A DNA stretch of 44,647 nucleotides from Paludibacteraceae bacterium (GCA_017467185.1 JAFTSS010000058.1:1-44647); one strand, 5' to 3'; counted from the first letter of the stretch, positions 5,916 through 14,257 are shown. Notes: generated by a model from the sequence alone, not told the origin. Numbers and translations: made by a program.

Positions 5916-7892
5916 TTATTGTATTATGATTTCGACGCGGCGGTTTTGGGCGCGGCCTTCTTCGGTGTCGTTAGTTGCGACAGGGGCTTCGCTACCCATG
6001 CCTTTGGCAGTGAGGCGGTCGGCTGCAATGCCTTTTTTGATAAGTGCATTCATGAGTGCGTTGGCACGACGATGTGAGAGGTCGAGATTGTAGGCTTTAG
6101 AGCCTTGATTATCGGTGTGTCCGATGATTTCTATTTTAACTTGCTTATTGCGTTTGAGGAATATCGAAAGGCGATGGATTTCGGCATTAGATGTAGGTAG
6201 GATTTCGTCGGAATCGTAGTCGAAATAGAGATTGTTGAGTGTGATAGAGTTGCCTGAGGCTATGCGAGTAAGTCCGACAAGAATGCTATCGCCAGGAGTG
6301 GTAATAGACATTGTATATGGTATGTAGCCTTCGCGTTGAGCGCTGAGAGCGAAAATAAGTTGAGAGTTTTCGTATCCTTTAGTTTTTGGTAGTTCTGCGG
6401 ACGCAGCACGCTGCGTCCCTTCATTAGAGGAGTTAGTGTGTGAATTTTGAGGTAGGAAGGCTACGAATGAGCCATCGGCGGCATCGGAGATAGATTCGAA
6501 GTGTTTGGCATTAGTTTCACCTTCGAATATTTCGACGCGGGCTTGGAGTGGTTTGCCAGTTTGTATGTCGTAAACTCGTCCAGGAGAATAGACCATGCGA
6601 GTACGAGGTTGGATTGTAACAGGGAGGTCGATTTCGTAGATGTCGAGTTTCATGCCACGATTTTCGAGTTGGTCGGATGCAAAATAGGCTTTATTGCCAA
6701 GTCCGTTGATTACGAAGCCAGATTCGTCGCCATGAGTATTGATAGGATAGCCAAGATTTTCGGGTTGCGACCAAGTGCCATCATCATTGCGAACAGAACG
6801 GAAGATGTCTTGTCCGCCAAGCCCCTTATGACCGTCGGAAGAGAAATAGAGCGTATGATTGTCGGCATGGATGAAAGGTGCGAACTCATCTTTGTCGGTG
6901 TTGATAGGTTTACCGAGAGGTTGAGGATTGTAGGTTTTTAGATAGCCATAGTCGTCGATATAGACCTGAACGCACCAGATGTCTTTACCACCGAGACCAT
7001 TAGGACGGTTGGATGTGAAGTAAATCATGTCGCCTGTAGGTGACATTACTGGGTTGCTTTCCCAATAGCGAGAGTTGGCTGGTTCGCCAAGATTGATAGG
7101 ATTAGACCATTTATCACCTTTGCGAATAGAGTACCATATATCACAGGAGCCAATATTCTCTCGATTACTACATTGAACAAAGAACATATATCGACCATCG
7201 GCAGAGAAAGATTGAGAGCCTTCGTTGCCATAGCCATTCATAGGAGCAGGGAGAGGTTCGCTATATGACCATTTAGTGCCGTTCCAATTGCTGACATACA
7301 TGTCTTCTTGATGTTGCATAGGAGCATCGCCCATCCATTTAGGGGCAAGTACGGTGGTAGAAATCATGAGACCGTCGGCAGTGATGCTAGGGAAATAGTC
7401 GTCGTGGATAGTGTTTACAAATGTTAGATTGCGAGGCTTAAAGTCTATAGGGTTGGCTTTGAGAGATGCAGCGTATTCGTAGTCGGGTTTGAGTAGGTTG
7501 ATTTGGTTGAGGTAGTAGGGATTATTGATTTCGGCAAGTTTGTCGAGAGCAAGTTGGTATTCTCCTTCTTTATAATAGATTTTCGATAGGCGAATTTTTG
7601 TCTCTTCAGGCATAGCAAGTTGTAGTTGATCTGCAGTTTTTAGTGCCTTGATGGCAGCATCGGTGCTATCGAGAAAGAGGTATATTTTGCTTAGTTCCCA
7701 ATAGGCTTCGACAAACAGAGGCTCTTTGTCGATGGCAAGATTGAGGAGTGCGATTTTGTCGGATGGGTATTGGGCACCTTTAGATTCTTGATAGAATTTG
7801 ATAGCGCGTTTTGATTTGATTGAGTATTGTTGAGAATGCACAATGCAGAATGCACAATGCAGAATTGTTATGATAAGTAATATTTTTTTCAT
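5916..7892 (-). CDS. OmpA-family protein with TPR, beta-propeller and CRD-like domains (PorE-like)
   Basis: This 658-residue envelope protein has a signal peptide (residues 1-21) and a TPR-like region (about 25-130). Next come PD40/WD40-type propeller repeats (about 150-420; for example NRPNGLGGKDIW and SSDGHKGLGGQDIF), then a carboxypeptidase-regulatory-like segment (about 440-540). An OmpA C-terminal peptidoglycan-binding domain (about 550-658) contains IIGHTDNQGSKAYNLDLSHRRA. This order matches PorE of the type IX secretion system, but Bacteroidetes carry several such proteins and no clear lipobox is present, so the name is not certain. Its signal peptide is partly encoded by a 7-base repeat array, and a REP-like palindrome is translated near residues 490-500. 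It follows the acyltransferase gene with a 27-base gap. Confidence 0.88.
   Translation of the reverse strand: MKKILLIITILHCAFCIVHSQQYSIKSKRAIKFYQESKGAQYPSDKIALLNLAIDKEPLFVEAYWELSKIYLFLDSTDAAIKALKTADQLQLAMPEETKIRLSKIYYKEGEYQLALDKLAEINNPYYLNQINLLKPDYEYAASLKANPIDFKPRNLTFVNTIHDDYFPSITADGLMISTTVLAPKWMGDAPMQHQEDMYVSNWNGTKWSYSEPLPAPMNGYGNEGSQSFSADGRYMFFVQCSNRENIGSCDIWYSIRKGDKWSNPINLGEPANSRYWESNPVMSPTGDMIYFTSNRPNGLGGKDIWCVQVYIDDYGYLKTYNPQPLGKPINTDKDEFAPFIHADNHTLYFSSDGHKGLGGQDIFRSVRNDDGTWSQPENLGYPINTHGDESGFVINGLGNKAYFASDQLENRGMKLDIYEIDLPVTIQPRTRMVYSPGRVYDIQTGKPLQARVEIFEGETNAKHFESISDAADGSFVAFLPQNSHTNSSNEGTQRAASAELPKTKGYENSQLIFALSAQREGYIPYTMSITTPGDSILVGLTRIASGNSITLNNLYFDYDSDEILPTSNAEIHRLSIFLKRNKQVKIEIIGHTDNQGSKAYNLDLSHRRANALMNALIKKGIAADRLTAKGMGSEAPVATNDTEEGRAQNRRVEIIIQ
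6395..6421. repeat. REP-like palindrome inside the OmpA-family gene
   Basis: GGACGCAGC-AC-GCTGCGTCC (6399-6418) has the same 9+2+9 layout as the element at 560-579. On the coding strand it is read in frame as part of the residues GTQRAASA, in a low-complexity Ser/Asn linker just before the last part of the CRD-like segment. The reading frame is not broken. Confidence 0.75.
7833..7867. repeat. Heptameric array encoding part of a signal peptide
   Basis: Five units (AGAATGC, ACAATGC, AGAATGC, ACAATGC, AGAATTG) repeat with a 7-base period and are translated on the minus strand as LHCAFCIVHS of the OmpA-family signal peptide. The hydrophobic translation suits a signal sequence. Confidence 0.85.
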
Positions 7893-7919
7893 TTTAGTTT
7901 TGATTCTATAGTTAGTGTT

Positions 7920-8660
7920 TTATAGTTTTGATTCTATCGTGTTTTTTACTTTATCGACCATTTCGTTGAGGTTTTCGTCGTTGAGGTGAGTGGTATCAAC
8001 AGGAGAGTGGATTATCATTTGGATTGTGCCAGGTGTGATGTAGTTAAGACCTTTAGGTAGAGCATCGTAGGCACCAATTATGGTTACGGGCACGATAGGT
8101 AGGTGAAGGTCGCGAGCGATAGTGAAAGCTCCGCGTTTGAAGCGTTGGATTTTGCCGTTGCGAGTTCGAGTGCCTTCGGGGAATAGAAATATTGAACTCT
8201 CACCTTGTTTTAGATTCTTTTTTGCGACTTCGAGGCTTTGTTTTGCGCGCATTGGGTGAGAGCGGTCGATGAATATGTGGCCCATTAGTTCGCATGTTTT
8301 GCCTATGACGGGAAGTCGGCGGAGTTCTTTTTTCATTATCCATTTGAAATTGTTGTTGAGCCAGCCATAGACAAGAGGTATATCGTAGATACTTTGATGA
8401 TTAGCTACGAATATGTAGGACGCTTTTGGGTCGATATTTTCGTTGCCTTGAATTTTTACTCGAACTAGGGATAGAGCACAGAGAGCACGCGCCCAAAGCA
8501 TGGCGGGATAGGTGCCCCATTTGGCATTGCCCGCGATTGGAAGTAGGATAATGATTGATATACTGGCTGTTATGGTTATAATAATAGCTATTGGTAGGAA
8601 TATGAGTATGTGGTATATGATAGCCAATATTTGTAGTATGGGATTGATTTTGTGCCGCAT
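7920..8660 (-). CDS. plsC: 1-acyl-sn-glycerol-3-phosphate acyltransferase
   Basis: PlsC-type enzymes acylate lysophosphatidic acid to phosphatidic acid at the inner membrane in phospholipid synthesis. The 246-residue product has an N-terminal hydrophobic region (about residues 9-43), the catalytic HX4D motif as NHQSIYD with H88 and D93, and the second motif FPEGTRTRNG. I chose the ATG at 8660. A longer reading from a TTG at 8687 would start inside the predicted -7 box (8685-8692), so it is unlikely to be the real start. The OmpA-family gene follows after 27 bases, so the two probably form one transcript. Confidence 0.92.
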   Translation of the reverse strand: MRHKINPILQILAIIYHILIFLPIAIIITITASISIIILLPIAGNAKWGTYPAMLWARALCALSLVRVKIQGNENIDPKASYIFVANHQSIYDIPLVYGWLNNNFKWIMKKELRRLPVIGKTCELMGHIFIDRSHPMRAKQSLEVAKKNLKQGESSIFLFPEGTRTRNGKIQRFKRGAFTIARDLHLPIVPVTIIGAYDALPKGLNYITPGTIQMIIHSPVDTTHLNDENLNEMVDKVKNTIESKL

Positions 8661-8684
8661 AACGTTTTGTTTTTTATCAATCTG

Positions 8685-8692
8685 CAAAGATA
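8685..8692 (-). promoter_or_regulatory. Predicted -7 box of the plsC-ompA unit
   Basis: The minus strand reads TATCTTTG, an exact TAnnTTTG match. It implies a transcription start near 8678 and a leader of roughly 18 bases before the ATG at 8660. A TGAATTA-type repeat array begins just upstream, where the -33 element should be, and I see no good TTTG there. Confidence 0.5.
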
Positions 8693-8699
8693 ATTAAAT

Positions 8700-8731
8700 T
8701 AATTCATAATTCATAATTCACAATTCATAAT
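8700..8731. repeat. Heptameric array AATTCAT/AATTCAC
   Basis: Four to five units with a 7-base period lie between the divergent plsC and transketolase genes, next to the predicted plsC -7 box. Confidence 0.85.
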
Positions 8732-8802
8732 TTTTGTTAATAGTACAAAATTAAAATAGAGTGAATATTTAGGTATTTATTGTATTTTTTTTATTGAAAA
8801 AA

Positions 8803-8834
8803 TTGGTTTTTATGAATTAAATTGATTAACTTTG
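8803..8834 (+). promoter_or_regulatory. Predicted transketolase promoter
   Basis: TAACTTTG (8827-8834) is an exact -7 match. TTGG at 8803-8806 is a fair -33 box, 20 bases upstream. The leader to the ATG at 8897 would be about 55 bases. Confidence 0.6.
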
Positions 8835-8896
8835 TAGTCGATTTGTTATTGTAGGTATTACAATTATAAAATGCTCATTAATAATCAATAAAAGAT

Positions 8897-10915
8897 ATGA
8901 ACACAATTGAACAATTGAATCGTGCGGCAGATAATATTCGTATTTTGGCTGCATCAATGGTAGAAAAGGCTAAATCGGGTCACCCAGGTGGAGCTATGGG
9001 TGGTGCAGATTTTGCAAATGTTTTATTCTCGGAATATTTGGTTTATGATCCAGAAAATCCACGTTGGGAGGGAAGAGACCGTTTCTTCTTGGACCCAGGT
9101 CATATGTCGCCTATGTTGTATTCAGTGTTGGCATGTGCGGGTTATTATACAATGGATGATTTGAAACAATTTCGTCAATGGGGTAGCATTACACCTGGTC
9201 ACCCAGAGGTTGATGTGATGCATGGTGTTGAGAATACCTCAGGTCCTCTTGGTCAAGGACATACATTTGCTGTCGGTGCTGCTATTGCTGCTAAATTTTT
9301 GAAAGCTCGTCTTGGTGATGTGATGAATCAAACTATCTATGCGTTTATTTCAGATGGTGGTATTCAAGAGGAGATTTCGCAAGGTGCAGGTCGTACAGCA
9401 GGTCACTTGGGCTTGGATAATTTGATTATGTTCTATGACTCGAACGACGTTCAATTGTCAACAATGTGCGACGAAGTATCGAGCGAGGATGTTGCTAAAA
9501 AATATGAGGCTTGGGGTTGGTATGTGCTTGAAATTGACGGTAATGATGCTGCTCAAATTCGTGAGGCATTGAATAAAGCACAAGCTGAAAAAGGTCGTCC
9601 AACATTGATTATTGGTAAGACAGTGATGGGTAAAGGTGCTCGTAAAGCAGATGGTTCAAGCTATGAGCGTAATTGTGCTACACACGGTGCACCTCTTGGT
9701 GGTGATGCTTATATTAATACAATTAAAAATCTTGGTGGTAACCCAGAAGAGCCATTCGTGTTGTTTGAAGAGACACGAGAGATTTATGCACGTCGTCGTG
9801 AAGAGTTGAAAGGCATTGTGGCAGAGCGTTATGCTGCTAAGGCAGAGTGGGCTAAGGCTAATCCAGAAAAGGCTGCTAAGTTGGAAAAATGGTTTAGTGG
9901 TGCTGCTCCAGAGATTGATTGGTCGGCATTGGAACAAAAACCAAATCAAGCAACACGTGCTGCTTCGGCTGCATGTTTGGGTGTTATAGCACAACAAGTT
10001 GAGAATATGATTGTTTCGTCGGCAGACTTGTCGAATTCAGATAAGACAGACGGTTTCTTGAAACATACGCATGCTATCACACGTGATGATTTCTCAGGTG
10101 CATTCCTTCAAGCTGGTGTGGCTGAGTTGACAATGGCTTGTTTGTGTCTCGGTATGGCATTGCACGGAGGTGTGTTGGCTGCTTGCGGTACATTCTTTGT
10201 TTTCTCAGATTACATGAAACCAGCAGTTCGTATGGCTGCGTTGATGGAATTGCCTGTTAAATTTATTTGGAGCCACGATGCGTTCCGTGTTGGCGAAGAC
10301 GGTCCTACACACGAACCAGTTGAACAAGAGGCACAAATTCGTTTGATGGAAAAATTGAAAAATCATAGCGGTAAGAACTCTGTACTCGTGTTGCGTCCTG
10401 CTGATGTACACGAAACTACAGTGGCATACAAGATGATGATGGAGAATATGTCAACACCAACTGCGATGATACTTTCACGTCAGAATATTAAAGACTTGCC
10501 AGCTAAAGAGTGTCGTTTGTGCGAAGCTCATGGTGCTGAAAAAGGTGCATACGTAGTATCAACAGACGAAAATCCACAAGTTGTGTTGTTGGCTTCAGGT
10601 TCAGAAGTGTCAACATTAGCAGAAGCAGCAGAATTGTTGAGAGCAGAAGGCGTGAAATTGAGAATAGTTTCAGTTCCATCAGAAGGTTTGTTCCGCGCTC
10701 AATCGGCAGAATATCAACAAGAAGTGTTGCCTTGTGGTGTTAAACGTTTTGGTTTAACTGCAGGTTTGCCTGTAAATCTTATGGGCTTGGTAGGTGAGAA
10801 TGGTAGAGTGTTTGGTCTTGAATCGTTTGGATTCTCAGCACCATATACAGTGCTTGATGAAAAACTTGGTTTCACACCAACTAAAGTTGCTGCTGAGATT
10901 AAAGCGATGCTTTAA
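8897..10915 (+). CDS. tkt: Transketolase
   Basis: Transketolase moves two-carbon ketol units between sugar phosphates in the non-oxidative pentose phosphate pathway, using thiamine diphosphate and a divalent metal. The 672-residue length is standard. Visible landmarks are KSGHPGGAMGGADFANVLF near residues 27-45, GPLGQGHTFAVGAAIAAKF, the cofactor region ISDGGIQEEISQGAGRTAGH, the THGAPLGGDAY loop, and the pyrimidine-domain segment HDAFRVGEDGPTHEPVEQEA. It is a single full-length gene rather than the split form. Its codon use (GGT, GCT, CGT) differs from weaker neighbours and suggests high expression. A terminator follows. rpe in the same pathway lies about 5 kb away on the other strand. Confidence 0.97.
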   Translation: MNTIEQLNRAADNIRILAASMVEKAKSGHPGGAMGGADFANVLFSEYLVYDPENPRWEGRDRFFLDPGHMSPMLYSVLACAGYYTMDDLKQFRQWGSITPGHPEVDVMHGVENTSGPLGQGHTFAVGAAIAAKFLKARLGDVMNQTIYAFISDGGIQEEISQGAGRTAGHLGLDNLIMFYDSNDVQLSTMCDEVSSEDVAKKYEAWGWYVLEIDGNDAAQIREALNKAQAEKGRPTLIIGKTVMGKGARKADGSSYERNCATHGAPLGGDAYINTIKNLGGNPEEPFVLFEETREIYARRREELKGIVAERYAAKAEWAKANPEKAAKLEKWFSGAAPEIDWSALEQKPNQATRAASAACLGVIAQQVENMIVSSADLSNSDKTDGFLKHTHAITRDDFSGAFLQAGVAELTMACLCLGMALHGGVLAACGTFFVFSDYMKPAVRMAALMELPVKFIWSHDAFRVGEDGPTHEPVEQEAQIRLMEKLKNHSGKNSVLVLRPADVHETTVAYKMMMENMSTPTAMILSRQNIKDLPAKECRLCEAHGAEKGAYVVSTDENPQVVLLASGSEVSTLAEAAELLRAEGVKLRIVSVPSEGLFRAQSAEYQQEVLPCGVKRFGLTAGLPVNLMGLVGENGRVFGLESFGFSAPYTVLDEKLGFTPTKVAAEIKAML

Positions 10916-10969
10916 TTTATAATTCATAATGCATAGTTTATAATTATAATTGCATTTAATAAATATTTG

Positions 10970-11003
10970 AGCCATTGGACTTTGTGTCTAATGGCTTTTT
11001 TTT
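10970..11003 (+). terminator. Rho-independent terminator after tkt
   Basis: AGCCATTGGAC pairs with GTCTAATGGCT (one mismatch) around a TTTGT loop, followed by eight or more T residues. Confidence 0.85.
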
Positions 11004-11018
11004 GTTTAGATTTGTTTT

Positions 11019-11205
11019 TAGACAGAATGACATAAGAAGATAATTTTAAATTTTAGTGGTGAGCATGAGTAGCAAGATTTTAATTTTTTAACTGTGAGAG
11101 CATGTTTTTTTTATAACATAATGGTTTTGCTTTTTACTTCGTAAAAATCTCGACACTAATGACATATATAATAAATGAAAAAGGGATTTTAAGTTATTCT
11201 GTCTT
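11019..11205. repeat. Element with AGACAGAATRACAT inverted ends, copy 1
   Basis: TTAGACAGAATGACATAA at the left end and TTAAGTTATTCTGTCT at the right end are imperfect inverted copies about 187 bases apart. The interior is non-coding and AT-rich. The same end sequence recurs in the dnaB leader at 26135-26184, where the two arms are close together. Confidence 0.55.
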
Positions 11206-11229
11206 TTTAATAAATCTTTTCCGCAAAAG

Positions 11230-11262
11230 TTTTGCGTATATCGGAAATTATTTATAAATTTG
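11230..11262 (+). promoter_or_regulatory. Predicted promoter of the WCX-type regulator gene
   Basis: TTTTG (11230-11234) and TAAATTTG (11255-11262) are separated by 20 bases, an excellent fit to the Bacteroidota promoter consensus. The leader before the ATG at 11339 contains a heptameric array. Confidence 0.65.
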
Positions 11263-11271
11263 CAGAGTAAA

Positions 11272-11307
11272 AGTCAACAGTTGATGGTCAATAGTCAATA
11301 GTTGATT
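11272..11307. repeat. Heptameric array AGTCAAT/AGTTGAT
   Basis: Five units (AGTCAAC, AGTTGAT, GGTCAAT, AGTCAAT, AGTTGAT) lie in the predicted leader of the regulator gene. Neighbouring units are partly inverted copies (GTCAAC and GTTGAT), so the RNA could fold locally. Confidence 0.8.
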
Positions 11308-11338
11308 AACCTTATATAGACCATAGACATTTAGGATT

Positions 11339-11980
11339 ATGAATATCAAACGATTATTAATTATTGACCGCTGTTTGCGAGATAGGAGTCGTCAATGGAG
11401 TTTAGATGATTTGATAGAAGCATGTTCTTCGACAGAGAAGAATTCGCGTCGTTCGGTGCAAGCCGATTTAGAGTTGATGCGTAGTGCCGAGAGAGGGTAT
11501 AGTGCGCCGATAGTAGTTGTAGATAAAAAATATTATATCTATAAAGACGAGAATTATTCGCTTGTAAATCAAATGTTAAGCGATTTAGATAAGAAGAATA
11601 TAGAGGCAGCATTGGCTACACTGAAAGATTATTGCGCATTTGCTAAAATGAATAAAATAAGTGGTAAATTGTTTGATTTACATTGTTTGATAGCAGAGTG
11701 TGCAGGGATGAATAGGCCAGAATTGTTTGGAGGAGAGAATATTGAGCCAACGCATGTGCGTCTTTGGGTAGATTATGAAAGAGCAGAGGGTATTTTGAGC
11801 AATCCGTTGCATCCATCGCAACGCTTGGAGCAAGAGGAGATAGATGGCAGTGTGAATATATTGTTGAATATACCTGTTACAGAGGAGTTTGAGGTATATT
11901 TAGCAAAAAATAGTAAGCAGATAATAGTTAATTCTCCGACCTCGTTGGCTAACAAAATCAAGAAAATGATAGGGGAGTAA
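11339..11980 (+). CDS. Putative WYL-family-like transcriptional regulator lacking the WYL core
   Basis: The N-terminal 75 residues resemble the winged helix-turn-helix of Bacteroidetes WYL-domain regulators: RLLIIDRCLRDRSRQWSLDD, the recognition-type SRRSVQADLELM, then GYSAPIVVVDKKYYIYKDENYSL. The C-terminal 75 residues (VRLWVDYERAEGILSNPLHP and DGSVNILLNIPVTEEFEVYL) resemble the WCX extension. The product is only 213 residues, while typical family members have about 300-330, and I cannot find the WYL core between the two parts. It may bind DNA without the usual ligand domain, or this may be a distinct subfamily. It has its own promoter and terminator and sits between highly expressed genes. 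The target is unknown. Confidence 0.7.
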   Translation: MNIKRLLIIDRCLRDRSRQWSLDDLIEACSSTEKNSRRSVQADLELMRSAERGYSAPIVVVDKKYYIYKDENYSLVNQMLSDLDKKNIEAALATLKDYCAFAKMNKISGKLFDLHCLIAECAGMNRPELFGGENIEPTHVRLWVDYERAEGILSNPLHPSQRLEQEEIDGSVNILLNIPVTEEFEVYLAKNSKQIIVNSPTSLANKIKKMIGE

Positions 11981-12001
11981 TATTTGTAATAAAATAGACT
12001 A

Positions 12002-12040
12002 AAAAGCGGTGAATATAATGTTGTGTTCGCCGCTTTTGTT
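12002..12040 (+). terminator. Rho-independent terminator after the regulator gene
   Basis: AAAAGCGGTGAA pairs with TTCGCCGCTTTT (one G-T pair) across a 12-base loop. The T-rich tail is short. Confidence 0.75.
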
Positions 12041-12089
12041 GTATTGTGTAAAATATATTATAGAAAATTTATTGAAAAACGATAAAATA

Positions 12090-12121
12090 TTTGGTTGTTT
12101 TGTTTTTTTGTTGTAATTTTG
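12090..12121 (+). promoter_or_regulatory. Predicted promoter of the M13 peptidase gene
   Basis: TTTG (12090-12093) and TAATTTTG (12114-12121) are 20 bases apart, a full match to the Bacteroidota consensus. The leader to the ATG at 12217 is about 90 bases and AT-rich. Confidence 0.65.
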
Positions 12122-12216
12122 TAGGTTGAAAATTTAGATATAAAATGTGATAGACATATATATAGTTTCATCACTATTTATTCTGAAAAACAATCAATTA
12201 ACTAAATATTAAACAA

Positions 12217-14238
12217 ATGAAAAAATTCTTTTTCCCTATGCTTGCTGCTGCATTTTTGGCAGCAGGTTGTGCCAATTCTCCTAAAGAATTGACTGCAGGT
12301 ATTCGTGCCGAAAATCTCGACACTACTGCCGATAAAGGTGCTGATTTCTATCAGTATGCTTGTGGTGGTTGGATGAAACTCAACCCACTTACTGACGAAT
12401 ATGCTCGTTTTGGTTCGTTTGACAAACTTGGTCAAGACAACATTGCACGTCTTAATGACCTTATTCAGGGCATCGCAGCTGGTAAACACGAAGCTGGTAC
12501 TGAAGCTCAAAAAATTGGTGATTTCTACAATGTAGCTATGGACACAGCTCGTCTTAATGCTGAAGGTTTTGAACCTGTAAAAGCTGAACTTGAGCGTGTT
12601 GCACAAATCACAGATGTTAAAGGTATTGCAGAACTTATGGGTGAAGACCTTTACAATATCTTCTTCCAAGTGTATGTAGATGCCGATATTATGGATGCAA
12701 AACGTAACCTTATGCAAACTTACCAAGCAGGTATTGGCATGGGTAATCGTGATTATTATTTTGAGTCAGATGACAAAATGATTGAAATTCAAAGTGAATA
12801 CCTCAATCACATTCAAAAAATGTTTAAACTTGCAGGTTTCTCTACACTCGAAGCAAGTGAAGCATCTCAAGCAGTTATGATGATTGAACGTCAATTGGCT
12901 TTGGCTCATTTTTCACAAGTTAAACTTCGCGATTCTCAAGCTAATTATCACCTTTATACAGTTGATTCATTGAAAGCTTCGTTCCCTGGTTTCTGCTGGG
13001 ATACATATTTTGCAACGCTTGGTTGTCCTGAAGTTAAAGAAATCAGCGTATCACAAGAAGAGCCAATTCGTAAATCAATTGAAATTATGAACGAGGCTCA
13101 AATCAAAGACCTTCGCTATTATATGCAATGGCAAGTGCTTTCTGCTGCAGCATCATATATGAGCGACGAATTTGCAGAAGAGAAATTTAATTTCCATGGT
13201 AAAGTTATTTCAGGTCGTCAAGAACAATCACCACGTTGGAAACGTGCCGTTTCTGTAGTTGATGGTTCACTCGGTATGGCTGTAGGTAAACTCTATTGCG
13301 AAAAATACTTCAATGCTGATGCAAAAGCTCGTATGGAGACACTTTGTGCTAACCTTCTTAAAGCATACGGTGAACGTATTAACAACCTCGAATGGATGAG
13401 CGATGAAACAAAAGCTAAAGCTCACGAAAAACTTTCAACATTCTATGTTAAAGTAGGTTACCCTAACAAATGGGAAGACTATACAGCACTTGAAATCAAC
13501 CCTGCTGAATCTTATTGGACATTGGTTAAACGTGTATCTAAATTTAATACAGCACGTTCTATCGCTAAACTTTCAAAACCAGTTGACAAAGACGAGTGGT
13601 ATATGACTCCACAAACAGTTAATGCATATTACAACCCAACAACTAACGAAATCTGTTTCCCAGCAGGTATTCTTCAATATCCATTCTTCGATATGACTGC
13701 TGACGATGCATTCAATTATGGTGCAATCGGTGTTGTTATTGCTCACGAAGTAACTCATGGTTTCGACGATATGGGTTCTAACTTCGATAAAGATGGTAAC
13801 TATGCAAATTGGTGGACAGAAGAAGATAAAGCACGTTTCCAAGAACGTACAAAAGTTATGGAAGAGTACTTTAACGGTATTAAAGTAAACGAAACAATGT
13901 ATGCAAATGGTGCAATGTCGCTTGGCGAAAACATTGCTGACCATGGTGGTCTTCAAGTGGCATTCCACGCATTCAAAAATGCTACAAAAGATAATCCACT
14001 TCCTGTGAAAGATGGTTTCACTCCAGAACAACGTTTCTTCTTGGCATACGCTAATGTATGGGCAGGCAATATTCGTCCTGAAGAAATTGTTCGTCGTACA
14101 CTCACTGACGTACACTCACTTGGTAAATGGCGTGTAAATGGTGCACTTCCTCATATCGCTGCATGGTATGAAGCATTTGGCATCACAGAAAACGATTCAC
14201 TTTACCTTGCTCCAGAAAAACGTGTATCAATCTGGTAA
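12217..14238 (+). CDS. pepO: M13 family zinc metallopeptidase (PepO-like), lipoprotein
   Basis: M13 (neprilysin/PepO) enzymes cleave oligopeptides. The 673-residue product starts with a lipoprotein signal, MKKFFFPMLAAAFLAAGC, whose LAAGC lipobox places the lipidated cysteine at residue 18, so it should sit in the periplasm or on the surface. The zinc site is HEVTH at residues 510-514 with the third ligand in ENIAD (E571, D575). The substrate-binding NAYYNPTTNEICFPAGIL segment lies before it. Full length and catalytically complete. Codon use is strongly biased like transketolase, suggesting high expression. It has its own promoter and a perfect bidirectional terminator. The symbol pepO is by family. 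Confidence 0.93.
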   Translation: MKKFFFPMLAAAFLAAGCANSPKELTAGIRAENLDTTADKGADFYQYACGGWMKLNPLTDEYARFGSFDKLGQDNIARLNDLIQGIAAGKHEAGTEAQKIGDFYNVAMDTARLNAEGFEPVKAELERVAQITDVKGIAELMGEDLYNIFFQVYVDADIMDAKRNLMQTYQAGIGMGNRDYYFESDDKMIEIQSEYLNHIQKMFKLAGFSTLEASEASQAVMMIERQLALAHFSQVKLRDSQANYHLYTVDSLKASFPGFCWDTYFATLGCPEVKEISVSQEEPIRKSIEIMNEAQIKDLRYYMQWQVLSAAASYMSDEFAEEKFNFHGKVISGRQEQSPRWKRAVSVVDGSLGMAVGKLYCEKYFNADAKARMETLCANLLKAYGERINNLEWMSDETKAKAHEKLSTFYVKVGYPNKWEDYTALEINPAESYWTLVKRVSKFNTARSIAKLSKPVDKDEWYMTPQTVNAYYNPTTNEICFPAGILQYPFFDMTADDAFNYGAIGVVIAHEVTHGFDDMGSNFDKDGNYANWWTEEDKARFQERTKVMEEYFNGIKVNETMYANGAMSLGENIADHGGLQVAFHAFKNATKDNPLPVKDGFTPEQRFFLAYANVWAGNIRPEEIVRRTLTDVHSLGKWRVNGALPHIAAWYEAFGITENDSLYLAPEKRVSIW

Positions 14239-14257
14239 TCGTTTAATGGATATACAT

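Larger units (their letters stand above)
10916..11338. other. 423-base intergenic region: array, terminator, inverted-end element, promoter
   Basis: In order this region holds a short AATTCAT-type array (10919-10951), the tkt terminator, an element of about 187 bases with AGACAGAATGACAT inverted ends (11019-11205), the promoter of the next gene, and an AGTCAAT/AGTTGAT heptameric array (11272-11307). No coding potential is seen. Confidence 0.6.

Noticed and set aside
6501-6941. A 146-codon plus-strand frame inside the OmpA-family gene
   Set aside because: It is a shadow of the propeller repeats with no family pattern.
8661-8687. Upstream TTG start for plsC
   Set aside because: It lies within the predicted -7 promoter box, so it would not be in the transcript.
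12202-12726. A 174-codon open frame on the minus strand opposite the pepO start
   Set aside because: It is antisense to the lipoprotein signal and N-terminal domain and rich in Cys/Phe/Thr as expected for a shadow frame.
13573-14115. A 180-codon open frame on the minus strand opposite pepO
   Set aside because: It is antisense to conserved catalytic codons of pepO, has no promoter or family pattern, and is explained by the codon bias of the plus-strand gene.
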